Under the pieces are notes generated by a model. The model saw only the letters and a program-made list of their open reading frames with translations. It was not told where the DNA came from and ran no database searches. Shown here piece by piece: positions 41,901-54,539 of a stretch of DNA of 64,000 nucleotides. The stretch is from Dryobates pubescens. Taxonomy: Eukaryota > Chordata > Aves > Piciformes > Picidae. The stretch's first letter is position 1; each line of letters opens with the position of its first letter. The position numbers were made by a program, and so were the translations under genes. Location of the stretch: contig NC_071644.1 of assembly GCF_014839835.1 (NCBI RefSeq), forward strand, positions 9,773,266 through 9,837,265. The letters are read 5' to 3'.

Positions 41901-44900
41901 CCTTTAGTAACCAGCCAGACTCAGCTCATCTGAGTTGATTTGAGTGAAACCCACTAAGCAGAGGGGGCCTTTTGCCAATGCTGGATCAGGCAGCGCTAAG
42001 CAACACTGACTGTTGCACAGCGTAGATGTGACAGATGCTTCTTGCTCCCACTGCTTACTTAAGAGAGTGGGATTTGCTTGTGATACCAAAAGTTTTGAGC
42101 CTGAAGTCATCCCACCCCTTCTTCCTACCAGCTTTGTGGCCAGGCATATGATTGAGGTCTGCTCAGTGATCATGGGTTTGCTGTAGGGCTGCTCTGGATC
42201 CAGACCTCTGTAGTTTACAGTACAACTCTGCCACACCATGGCTACTTCCTGTGTGTGACCCATGGGTCTTTCACTAACATGGCTGGGTCCTCATAACAGC
42301 ACTGCTGAGGCAAGAAAGAGTCTTCTGGGTGGGTATGAGCAGTATGCATAGCCCACTTCTTGAATCAGGAAGCTTTACCTAAATGCACATCTTTCTTCCC
42401 TGCTTTAACACAAATTCCTGGACTCTCCAGACTACAGTGTAGCAAGCCATGATTGCTTTGAAGTGTGATTATTCCAGTCAAATCTATCTGGCAAGGGCCT
42501 TCCTCCTCAGAGGCAAGCTGTCAGGCCTTGCCTAGGTGAGCCCAAGATCTGAATATTTAAATGTGATCAGGCTGTTGCAAAAGCATGTTGTGTCCTGACA
42601 AGTCTTATCATGTGCCAGGGAACGAGTAGAGAAGTATCTCCTGGCCAGAACTTGCAGAGCTTCTCCCACAGCTCTACAGCTTTAATTACTCACTTGGAAA
42701 ACAGAATACAGTTTTTGGATTGTGCAGACTTTGTCCTTCACGACACAGGAATCTGGTGTATAGGATTTTACAAGTAAGGGTTCCACCTGCCTTTTTCAGT
42801 GATCTCCTCACCATCATCTAGAGACAACTATTGAGTTGTGGACCAGCTGGGGACAAGTACTCAGGGAAACCATATTATTTTGGATGTTTAAAGGGAAAGT
42901 GGCCAAGTTATTACTGTAACATTAGCCTATAAATTACTTTCCTTATACTGGTGAGGCATGCGATCTCTGTAACTTGTCTGAATGCCTTGGATGTAGCCAA
43001 GCAGTTCTGGTCACTATTTTCTATTTAGGTCCAGTCTGGTTTAATTCAGTTACAGTTGCACTAAACTCAGTTTCACTGTTTAACTTCTGGAATGAGACTT
43101 AACACTGCTGTTTCTGAGCTAACATACACAGTAGGAAAGATGGCATCACTACAACTACAGTTGTATTTTTTGGTACTCGAGTAGTAGACAGTGTCAGTAA
43201 TTGCAGGAAAGGCGCATGTGGTCATCTATCAATCACTTTTCTCCGGGGCAGGGAGGAGTTAGGATAAAAGTATTACGTGTTTTTTGGAATTTCAGGAAAG
43301 GTTGTGTAAGGCCCTTCAAAAGCATGTTTTATAAAGGTTTAAAGTTTTTCAGCGCTGTAGATATGAAAATAGTTTGTACTCAGACGTAGATCTTGCTCTG
43401 AGGAAACAAAAAAATGTCATTTTGCTACATTAGCAGAAAAGGGTTTATCCTGGTAACCAGGGAACTTCAACTCGTAATAAGTGAAAAGTGCCAGGGTACA
43501 GGGCTGGGGAATTGGTAATCCCTCCATTTTATACCCAAGATTTCAGCTCTTAGTCACTTTGGAAGTCTCTTTGGCTTGCCTTGTGCAAATACTAAGCAAT
43601 AGCACCAGGCTGGCATGGGATGCTGTGAGACAGGACAGAAGCTTGTCCCATCAGTGCATTCGCAAGGAGAACAGTGGATAAGATGCGGCAGCAGGTGTGA
43701 GGGATTGGCTTTACTTCATCCAAGTGCAAAGCCTTCTACATCCAGGAACAGAGAATGCCCACTGAGATGGGCTCATTTTGCAGTGTGTGCACTAGCCAGT
43801 GGCTTTTCCCCACTGAAGACAGGGAAGGTGCTTACTATGGGCTATCTGTATGGGGAAGCTTTCTTCCTTTTCACATCCAAGAGTGGCCTTGCTCACATTC
43901 TGAAAGCAAATGCTTGTAAAGGTAGAACTGAGATTTGAGACCTTGGGAAATTCAAGTGCTTCCAGGTAAGGGCAGAATAGCCTGCTCTAGCGCAGACCTG
44001 GGTCTGTGCAAAGTCTCACAACTGACAAAGAACAAACTGCAGCTAAATCTGCAGAAGTGCCAAGCTTTTTGCTACAGCCCTTATTGGTAACTGAGAAGCT
44101 ATGTTATTCTGGGGTCCCAAGATTGAAGCTGCTCAGATTTAAGGGTAAAGTTGCAAATACTAACTTGAGATTTCCACCTTAGAAAATTCTAAGGGGCAAA
44201 GGAAAAGCAGAGGTTTCAGTAAGGTGAATATTACAGCCAGCTGCCTTGCACAGGATTAGATAACTTGTTTATGTTTTGGAGACCAGTACACACGGGCTCT
44301 TAGCAGTTACAGCACAGCAGCAGGTTTTTAAGCACCTACATAAATGAAACTTATCAATCTCCCCAGCTAATAAAAGCCAAGTAGTTAGGCACAACAGGAA
44401 AACTACACCTGATATTTTTTCCAGAGCATGATTCCAAGGATGGTAACCTGCTTTATTCTGAAGCAAGATCATTCACAAAAAATGTAAAGACTTCAGACTG
44501 CCAGATGAAGGCAAGTACTTACCTGCACACACGGCTAAAAGATCAAAGTTGTGTGGTGCTTCGTATCTTCAGTAACTTCATCCAAGGCTCACATACTACA
44601 GTTAAATATGAAGAGTATGTGCCGTATCTTTCTCCTCTTATGAAAACAAAAACATATCATGCTAGTTCAGCCACACTTCATGTACAATTTGATTCTTCTA
44701 ATAGGGGAGAAACTGAAGACGGGAACGCTGCTGCCCTCTCTTTTTTGTACAATGGTGACTCTGGAAATAGAAAGATTTTTAACAATGATAGGCCAAATAA
44801 CTTAATCTTACAGAATGTTTTATTGCCAGCAGAAAACTATACACACCATGCGACTAGGTAGTGAGGAGGAATAAAAATTAATGGTGTGCAATGCCAGTTA

Positions 44901-45054
44901 TCAAACATTTCTGCAGAAACCTGAATTTTCATTAAATGCAGGCCAAATTCCGCATTTGTTGCACATTTAACATTATTCACTTTGAACTTTCCAGTAAACA
45001 CAGAACCCAAATGCACGATTTTATACGCTATTCAATAAAGCAAAAACCCCAATG
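38901..45054. other. ERRFI1-downstream intergenic DNA, no protein gene seen
   Basis: Frames up to about 120 codons (for example 39210-39578 plus, 41904-42263 minus) have no recognisable motif. An A/T repeat, (AAAT)n, lies at about 41120-41142. The stretch would form the body of any transcript starting at the 38.6 kb island. Confidence 0.4.
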
Positions 45055-45074
45055 TATCATAAATATTTTGTAAC

Positions 45075-45126
45075 TTTATTAAACTCACGACAATATTCAA
45101 AATACAAAGTGAATTCTTCTTTTATT
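45075..45126 (-). terminator. ERRFI1: ERRFI1 poly(A) signals
   Basis: Minus-strand AATAAA hexamers lie at 45126-45121 and 45080-45075, about 1.25-1.3 kb after the ERRFI1 stop. This gives a 3'UTR length like that of mammalian ERRFI1. The surrounding DNA is AT-rich, as is usual for such a rapidly turned-over transcript. Confidence 0.6.
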
Positions 45127-46371
45127 CAATACTGTACATAATGCAGAAATATCAGTGCATTTCTATAGCATGTATTTCACCTTCATTTAGTTTGTACTAA
45201 AACAAACAAAGTAAGCTTTAAAATAGCTCCAACATCTCATTCAGCAGTTTAAACTGTAAACAGCTCGATTATTTCTGTTAGGAGGAACACCTTAATCTTC
45301 TGTACCACCATTAATGAGCACCCTTTCTCTTGTGCTTATCTGTAAGAAGATAAATGTAATCAAAATGAGCATGAGAAACTGCTAATGCACAAATGTGACA
45401 CCTCAGTGAACTTCAGTGGATTGCTGAGGCACAATGAGAAAACAGCAAGAAGCAGCATCTGAAGCAGTAAGAGATGGGACTGACACTGTTCATAAATGGA
45501 ATCATGTGGGTTTTCTTCTCATACCCTCTTCCTCCCATAAAATACTGATCAGAAACCAAAACACAAGACCAGCTTGTGCTATGTTCCTGTAGTTAATACA
45601 GTCAGAATTTCAGACTCTAGATGAGCATGTAGCTGTTGCTACCTACCTAAACAGCAACATGAAGTTGCTCGTATCCTCTGCCACTTTTAGGAAACTGTCA
45701 CGCTTAACTCGGATCCATCAGGAAAAAAAGAAGCAGCAGAGGTTTGGCAGTAGCTGGTCCAAATATCTCCTAGGAAAAACTGCCAAACTGAGCCAAGCAA
45801 CAGAAGTGTGTCTAGCAACTGAAAGAATCCACAAAACCTATTAGTGTCAAATTAAGTTTTAAAGTAGATTCATCTTTTGAAACACGCTTCCAATACGCTT
45901 GCCAAGTCTTGAAGTGGCTATCAGATCTTGCAGTTACCTTCTAACCAGGTCGGCATACGCCAGTCAAAGATGATAGTCTGTTCTCAGCAGTTACTGTGTG
46001 AAAACACTTTTGGAAATACCTGATACAAAAACTGTACTGCATTATCTGCTGTCAGCTTTCTAAGTAACTCTTAAGCAAACACAGATTGATTTTGTTGTTG
46101 ATGATAACGTGACTACCAAATACGTTCCTCTAGGTAGCATGTAACTGGCCAACTGTGACTACTATCCCTCCATGTTTCTATGCAACCTTTGCAGGGTTCC
46201 AGCTGTATATAGCAAGACAGAGAACAGTCTTAAGAAACAAATCAGAGATATGCAGCATAAGGACTTCATCCTTTTTCCATTTCGTGGAGGACAAACGGAT
46301 CCTACTTTGTTATCTGAGAACCTCCAGAGTATTGTAACATGATAAATGAGCTGAGACCATGCTCCCAGAGA

Positions 46372-48487
46372 CTATGGAGAAACCACGTAAGACAGGTGCT
46401 TTCGTTTCAGGTGACCAGCTATGTCCATTCTAGGTTTTGAGTCCAGTTTTGTTGGGGCTGAAGTGGCTGTGCAGTCTCTAGGCCAGGACTGAATCTCTGT
46501 GTTAGAGCTACTCTCTTCTGCTTCTCTGAAGTATTTCTCATATTTGTCCAAATAAGGAGGCCTTTCAGGCAGCAGATAGTAGTGTGTTGAACTGGCCTTC
46601 TTACCATTTTCAATAATTGGAAGAATGCAAGGGACCCTGTTGGAAGATCCTTCACTGTTTTGTCTTTGTAGAGCTTTGCTGCTGACATACTTAGGATCAG
46701 GTGCAAAACTCTGGGTGGGGGGCATAACCCCATTGAGGTATGATGGCAGGCTTTTGGGACTTGGTGTACGGGAATTGCTGCATGACAAAGGTTCCCTTGG
46801 GGGCACTTTTGGAGGCCTGTCTTCATCACTGTATGCACTAGAAGCAACTTCTGCTGACCATCTTCTGTAATCTGGTTTGAGAGCCCTTGGAGGTATGGGA
46901 ACCCTTGGTGGAATCTCTGGTTTATCTTCATCAGAGTTTGGAGAAGACCTGTTTAAGTGTCCAGACAGTCTTACTACTGGTTTATTAAGAGATCCAGCTG
47001 GCCCAGAATGGGACCTTCGTAAACGTCGATGCAGCTGCTGTGGAGGAGGATAAATACCGGATACGTATCCACTGAGGCTTTGTGTAGGGTTGGCACCTTC
47101 TGGTTTTGGTCCTGTTGGTGTATCAAAGTATGCATAATTGACCTGTCCACAGCCCCTAAAGCTCCGCCGACTTGGAGCACTGGATTTAAAAGGAGGAAGT
47201 TCATAATCTTCTAACAAAAAGTCAGTATCTGAGCTAGTCAGGAATTCCACCTCTTTGTCATCCTCATCTGGAGTAAGGGTTTCAGAAATAGGCAGAGGGG
47301 GTAGTGGCCTGGAGCTACGGTCACTGGAAGATGCAGATAGAAATTGAATTGGCCCATTTTTCAGTGGCATGTGAGGATGTGCTGCTTCAGAAACACAGCC
47401 CATGGTTAACGACAGTTTACTAAAGCTGGGAATGAGGTGGTCTTCAGGTCTTGAGCTTGGCTGCTCGTTTTTGGAACTTACAGGAGGTGGACTGGGTTTC
47501 TGAGGTGGGACTTGGATGCAGTTTTCAGCAAAGCTGTGGTCATTTGTGGAAGCATGGTTGGAAGAGTGCCCTACAAAAGTGAGAAAGTGTTGGAAATGCT
47601 TTTCTAAGTAACAGTCTAGTCCATGACTTTGCCATTGCATATTTAACCATTTAATTCCTTCTAATGCAGCAGTAAGTAATGTCTGCTTAATCACTCCAGT
47701 AACAAAACATAGATACTATGTTTTCTGGTTGAGGATTTATATCTTTAGTTAAGAGAGCAGAAGGCTGTCATCTTACTGCTTTAGGCCACACTCTAGTTAA
47801 ATGAGGTTGTGAGACCCTACATATAAGCAACAGAAAGCAGCTACAGCTGGAAAGATCCCAGCAATTTGAACAAGTGCTGGTTTACTAACTGGCTTCTCTG
47901 TCAGAAGTATAATGGCAGCTCAGGCCTCTAAGTACAAGAAGGTTTTTTGTTTGCTTTAGCTTGATTGTGTTATTTTAAAATGGTTGGTTGGTTTTGGGGG
48001 GCTTGAGTAGTAGTATTTTATTGAAACATTTGCATCCAGCCACCAGAGGGTAGCCCTCTAGCCAGGAGAGCACGTTCAGTCCCCTGTGGATTTCTTTTTT
48101 TCTGCCCAAGACCAAATCCATGACATTACCTAAATACACGTTAAGGCTTTATACTTACCAGTGGATGATAAATGTTGCTCTGTTGATGGATTCAAGTTAT
48201 ATGCCACAGCTATAGGGTCCACATTAAAGAAAGTACTAATGAAAAAAACAAACAACAAAACACCTTTGCTGTAAAATAGACCATAGGCCAGTACTGGTAG
48301 AAGTATTCTTAACACTTCTCTCATATACTTGAAGATGCAATAGATCAAGCTTTAGCCTTACTCACTTTTCAAATCCACTGTGGCTACCCCAGCAGGTTTT
48401 CAGACTCCCCATGCCTTGACTAGTGTGAAGAAACCCATTTTTTAATTGGACTCTCATCTCCTGAGCAGCAACTCCTGCAGTTGTCAT
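46372..48487 (-). CDS. ERRFI1: ERBB receptor feedback inhibitor 1 (MIG6), complete, three coding exons
   Basis: MIG6 is an inducible cytoplasmic adaptor that binds and inhibits EGFR-family kinases and promotes their endocytosis. Coding exons in order are 48487-48366, 48235-48159 and 47570-46372. Borders are AG/GT and the phases (2, 1) fit, giving 465 residues (human 462). The N-terminal part ([20 protein letters not shown]) corresponds to the CRIB-like Cdc42-binding region. Next come a proline-rich SH3-binding motif RPLPPLPIS, the acidic [16 protein letters not shown], the 14-3-3-type site [10 protein letters not shown], and further proline motifs ([19 protein letters not shown]). The EGFR-binding segment leads to [18 protein letters not shown] with tandem Tyr397-Tyr398 (human 394-395). 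The end [11 protein letters not shown] is identical to human. The large last exon carries 86 percent of the protein. Confidence 0.97.
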
Positions 48488-51400
48488 TGTGCACTGCTCT
48501 CGGGTGGTATCTCACGACCCTAGAAATTCAGCTCTTGACAGATTTCCTGCAGCTTTCATTCCCTTCAAAAAAGAGGAGGACATAAATGTCAGCAATGCAA
48601 ACCTGATGTGTTCATCACTCAATTTCTGTATTTCTAGTTATTATATAACTCTGTAAAAGGTCTTACCAAATTTGTCAGTGTCTGACTTGCAAAACTGAAG
48701 TATAAAATAGGTAAGTTTTCTTACAGAATTAAACTGTATAGAAAAGTATCAGTAAAGCTATCGACCTATGGCAGCTGTGCTTCATCAGCTTCAGCTGTAC
48801 AGCATCTGCCAGTGTTCAGAGCAACCACTGCCTTCCTATCAGCCACCTCTTTCACTGGATCTTTTTGTTAACGAGTTTACGGTTTTCAATGTAGCCAACA
48901 CAACATCTTAAGACTAACAAATGGCATTTGCTCCAATAAATAGGAATTACTGACTACTTAAATCAGAGTTCAAAACCTTTTTATGTAAAGGAGTCGCTAT
49001 TACTAACTTAAGCATTAAGATACTTTGAACTAGTCTCAAGTCTTCTAGCTATTTTAAACGAGCGATAAATCTAGTGATTTGAAATAATCTCATCTTAAAC
49101 TGTCTTGCTGTACTCGCATTTTATTTGAATGTGTGAACAATGCTTTGCCTGGCACATTTATAACAACAACAAAAAAAAAAGTTGGCAATTGCTTTATATT
49201 GAGCAAGTAATCATAGTTTAAGGAACAAGTTAGTTGACTCACAGGGCTGCTTTGAGGAAACTCAGAATGGGTTATTGAGGGGACACAGTGTAAAAGTAGT
49301 CAGCTTTCTGAGGGCAGGAGAAATGAAGTCCAAGACTATATACAAACATGTTCTCTGGGTCTGTGCTTCATCTGCACAAATATTCTAAATTTGGCAAGTA
49401 TGGTGTGGTGTTACATGGCTGTTCAAACCCAAAACACACACAGAGCACCAACCCCCCCCCACCCCCCGCCGTGTCTTTCTTGAAAGTCAAAATACACGAT
49501 CAATTTCATTACATGAACTTCCACCTAAAGAAGTCAACCAACAATTCAGGGCCACCTATAACAGTGCAGTATGCATGTCAAGAGAACTCCTTTGCAATGT
49601 GGTACTGTGATAAAATGGGGTACAGAAACAATTAACAATTTATGCTTCATCTGTTCAAAAGCAGGTGTTCCATGCAGGTGTGTAATCTGTATTTTCCTTT
49701 GAGAGAATGGACAGACCCCTAAGCAGAACAGTAAACCAGGTGCCCTGGGATTAATGTGAAAACTAACACCACTATTTGCCTTTTACAAACAACTGTTTGA
49801 GAAAGAACTCTGCTACGCTTTTTCAAATTTGAATGGGGTCTGCTACTGATCATCCAAGCAGTGTACACAAACCAGATTCTGCCCGCATATAGGCTTATGA
49901 CGTGCAAGACCTAATCGCATTCTCTTGTTTAAAAGTATGATGGCTTTCTTGGTCTTGACTACCAGTGATTACCTTTGTGTCAGCACGAGTGGGATGTTTT
50001 TATTCACCATTAGATACAGAGTGTATTTTAGCCAGGCATTTAAGAACTCTAGACAAGGAGGCTGCTAGGTTTAACAGAAGCTAACAAGGGCCAAACAATT
50101 TTCTGGCTGCCACAGCCAAGGATTAGAGTCTCGCTCTCTGAATTTTAATAAGCACTGTTTTCCCTTTTCAGACAATCTCCTTTAAAGGTAGCTTAACCCC
50201 AGAAATTTTTGTATTATGTAGTCAAGCTGGCCCTTTGCAGCAATGGGAATTGCAGATTTTCATAGTAAAATTAAGGATAGAGGCCCAGGAAGCAATAACA
50301 TTGTTCTGATTAGCAAAGGAGTTCATAATCTCTAGTAGCTCTGCAACAGCAGTTCTCCCTTCCAATTCTGTAAGTGGAAGCAAAACCATTGTCTGTAGGG
50401 GAGCACAAGACTGGAGAAATACATCTGTCAAAAAGATTTCAGCAGTGCAGTGCCAGCATAGCACCAATTCTAAAATTACTTCCCATTATGGTAACACAGT
50501 TTGCAAAGAAAACACCCATCACATGAGCTCACACTGTATTGAGCAGTGGTTTCTTTCCTGTGTGGCTCACGGATACTATCCTATTAACAAAGAATCTGCA
50601 AAAGAAATGGAGAGTGAATTAGTGATCTTAAGGCTAATGTCTATGAAGGAGTTTTCTGCTTTTATTTCAGCATTTTTTGAAGTGAAATGCAAATCACAAG
50701 TTTAAAAATCCCTGATTAGTCACAGCAAATGATAGTATTCCACCTCAGCACACAGACAAGATTGAACAAGACCATGAACGAGACATTGATTATGATATAA
50801 AACATGAGACATAGTGGGGTGGCATTGCTGTAGTTTGAGAGCACATCTAATGTGCTTGCTATGATAACATACAACCCTTGCAGGGCTTGGTAAGAAGACC
50901 AATCTCCATTAGATACCATGCCAAAACCACTGTAAGTAATTACTGTGTCAGCTCTCTGAATACTGTCTAAATCACAGCTCTCAGGACTGATAGTTGTGCA
51001 ATCGCCTCTCTGAAATCCCTCTGGAATGCTACGCTCAACTTCTGAAATGGACTTAAATATTTACATACTCCAGGGAAAGGTAATCTCCACTTGTTTCAAT
51101 CAACTCTTTATTTTTTTAAAAATAAAGAACGGACAAGTTCTGCAGCCATAAAAATTGCTAGCTTCTAACAATGACCTCTTTGTGAATTCACAGAAGGTGA
51201 CTTGCCTCAATGTTTCAGTGGGGAGTTGTGAATGGACAGTTATGAAACTGTTCTCCACGCCTTAAGCTAGGAGTTAAAGAGGTAAGACGTGCTCTTTCAC
51301 CAAAGCACCTAGTTGCTTTTTCAGTGGCGTCTAGATAGTTGGTACTTGTATTTTAAAACATGCATAACCTTGTTTGAAGAATCAGTATATTAAGAGGGAG

Positions 51401-53113
51401 CCATGAGGAGATGTAATTGAGTTCAAACTGTATTTCATAGTGTGCTCTTACTGAAGCTGATCTGCACATATTTCACGAGGCTACTATTTTCTAGGAACTG
51501 GCTTTAAAACAAGTCAGTCATGAGGATATAAACACCACTATAACAATTCTGCCTCCTTAAAGACTTAAGGATCTAACTTAAATAAAATCAAGCTACATTT
51601 GTGAAAGAAAATGGACACTATGCAGTAGTGAAGCGTTCTGGATCTCACACTTGTTTGCCACTCATTTGCACAGAATAGGGTTTCTGGTTAGTTCGCTTGG
51701 CTGGCCCTAGTTATGCACAGATTACATCATGTAGAAAGAGTGAAGCATTTGGAGCACTTCTGAAGCAGTTACAGTTTCTGTTATTCAAAAGAAATTGAGT
51801 TCAAAATAAAACTATAGCCAGTAACTAGTACAGGGCAGATATAAGATAATTCAAAGGTTTGTCAGTGTCAACACCATCTGTTGTAAGGCAAAGCAACAGT
51901 GCAAAAGATACTTTAAAATCATTTATGCTGTTCATATTTACAAATGAATCTTTCTAAATATCGGAGATGAGATTTTAATCCTTCATTACAAGGTCAAATA
52001 TACCTTCAGACTTAAACTGATGTGTGACGAATAATAGGATGGGTATGTGTAAGCCGAAGGTGGTCCAATGTATCCCTAAACAGTAGGGTATCTCCACAGT
52101 GAGGAATGTATATGGGGATACATCTGAAATGTTTTGTGAGGTGGAGCTACTTAAAGCATCCCAAATACAGTTTTCATGCTGATACGTATCACTAAATATT
52201 GGTGTTACACATAGCAACAGCAATCCTCTGCTGCGAAGCCTTCGCATATACTTCAGCTCAACATCTATCACTGGGCGCACACAATTTTGTTGCTCTGTTC
52301 TCCCAGCCCCAATGCAACCAAGTATCTGAGGCAAGTCAGAGTCATAATAAAAGCAAACCTTTCTGGTATGCACAGTAGACCAAAGCACGCTCTAGAATGT
52401 TTTATTTAATGGGGAGTAATTTGCTCTACAGAATTTTGAATGCTTACACGAATTCTGGACAGACTTTATAAAAAGGCAATACTCTTGACAAGCACCTTAC
52501 ACCTCTTGTAAGAAATGGGGGAGAAGATCCACTTACCACTTTTGAGAGGGGAAGAAATGTGGCTACCTTAAATCCACAACCTATTTTTGTTCACCTTGCC
52601 ACCATATATCTGTAACAAATCTCAGAAGCAATTCACAGGAGGAGGGGCACATTTTTGCACTACACGTCATCTGCTCCAGCTAGCTGTTCCTTATTTGACA
52701 ATGTGATGTAGTTTCCTCTGACTTTCTATTTAATGAAAGTATCTGAGCTAAAGCCAGCCTTTTAATATTTAAGTATTTCAGACTTCTAATTGGACTTTTA
52801 AAAGCCTAAGAGCTGTTAGTATACTTTCTGGAACATCATATACTTAAAAAATAAAACCCCCGGTTCTCTAGTGGTATTACCATTCCCTGAGTGCTTTTGT
52901 CCTTAACTAGATGAACTCTCAGTAGCTGTTACTGAGAAGAAACAGCTTCACAAGGCGGATAGTCTAAATCTAGTTGCTCTTATTTACTATTCACAAAACC
53001 TCCACCATGTAGTTCGTATTCCTCATAGTCACAAGCCAGATCATGCTCAGATACAGGTGTCAAAAGATTCTTCCAATTGTAGGAATTATATTCTTTATAG
53101 TCATTCTATAAAG

Positions 53114-53152
53114 GAAGCATATTCTTAGTTTTGAGAAGCATATTCTTAGTTT
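53114..53152. repeat. 18-bp direct repeat, 21-bp period, two copies
   Basis: GAAGCATATTCTTAGTTT occurs at 53114-53131 and again at 53135-53152, identical, separated by three bases. This is a local tandem duplication that runs directly into the hairpin at 53150. Confidence 0.9.
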
Positions 53153-53180
53153 CTGGTTGGCACATGCTGCCAACCAGAAA
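53150..53180. repeat. Perfect 13-bp inverted repeat (hairpin), 5-base loop
   Basis: TTTCTGGTTGGCA at 53150-53162 is exactly complementary to TGCCAACCAGAAA at 53168-53180, with the loop CATGC. The stem is too short for a microRNA precursor. It contains TTGGCA/TGCCAA, reminiscent of NFI half sites, but with other than the usual spacing. Confidence 0.9.
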
Positions 53181-54539
53181 TGGCCCATTCTGTGGCAGAA
53201 AAAAAGACAATAGAAATGGTACTTAAATCATAGCAGGTTGCAGATAAAATTAATTCTACAGGTTCTAACACAGAGGATGATGGGCATGAATTTAATGACA
53301 GAAATCAACTGAACATCAGACAAACAATGCATTGTAAGTTATTTTGGAATATACTCAAAGAAATGCAGTTCATCGAGGAGTTTAAGTTCAGCTAAAATTT
53401 GGGCTACTATTTTCTGGTCCTACACAGCAACTGGGAGGAACTTGTAAATTACTGGTAGAAAACCAGTAATTAAATAGCCAGACAATTCCCTTGCCTCAGC
53501 TTGTCAGATTTCAGATGCATGCTTAAGGTATGGTACTTGACCCTCCTGAAAATTTCAATGTGAATACAGCCAGTTTACATTCAGGAAACAAAAATTCCTT
53601 TATAGCTGACTCAGAGTCATGACCATAGCATTAGACATGCTGTGATAAGTTGTAATTCTCTTTTCCACTACAGAGAAGTGGAACTGTTTTCCTCTGAAAC
53701 AAGCCCTGTACAGCAAAGGATGGCAAAGGGCTTTACCAAGAACATACACCTCCAGAGATAGGCTTCTAGCAAAAAAAATTGTCCCACATAGACAAATTGC
53801 TAAGGAAAAAAAACTTGGTTTGTGCATAAAGTGACACGGGTGAATTGAGCAGTTTGGTTTCCTCTTTGAAAGTTTTACTAGCTTGTAAATGCAATTCATA
53901 AGTGCATTTGTGATGCAGAGACATAGTTCACTCGTCATTCCAGTAGGACAAAGATTCAGGTATCTCCAGACTGACCAAAGAGACCTTGCTCCCCGGACCT
54001 TTCCCGTCCAGTTTATCAATATATAATTAAGTACTACTGTTCTTTACATCAAGCATAACATGCTTCAGCAACACTGCATAGGGTCCTTAGTCCCTGCACT
54101 ACTGACACGAGACCACTGCAGTTTCAGAGTCACTCTGGACTGCTCGCTTTGCATAAGTAACACACTGCCTCCGAGAGACACTGCACATACTGGAAGGGTC
54201 AGTGGTGTCTCCAGATTCAAACACCACAGCCTGGCTATTTTAGAAAATCGAGCATATGTGCCGGGGTATTAAGTCATGAAGAAATGTTTATTCTAAGTTA
54301 AGACAGCCTAAATTAGAGTGTGAAGCACAGAGCACGATCCCGCAATGCGGTCTCTGTTTACTCACAGGAGCCGGAGGAGCAGGAGAAGCAGCTCGGAGGC
54401 GAGTGCGAGGGAACACCGATATTTTTGGGGTCAGGAAGAAAACGCATGGCACGGCAGGCTGATTTGCAACAATGTGGCTACGGGCACCGGCTGACCCCGA
54501 GCGGGTCCCAGCTAGAGGCACTTCTGCCGCCTCAGCGCT

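Noticed and set aside
51975-52388. Minus-strand frame of 137 codons in ERRFI1 intron 1
   Set aside because: It opens with GTG, not ATG, has no recognisable domain, and lies in an intron without splice sites around it that would suit a coding exon.
53150-53180. Hairpin as a microRNA precursor
   Set aside because: A stem of 13 base pairs with a 5-base loop is far shorter than a Drosha/Dicer substrate, and flanking bases do not extend the pairing.
53600-54019. Minus-strand frame of 139 codons in ERRFI1 intron 1
   Set aside because: It opens with TTG, shows no motif, and is Cys/Leu-rich without a pattern. Chance is the simplest reading.
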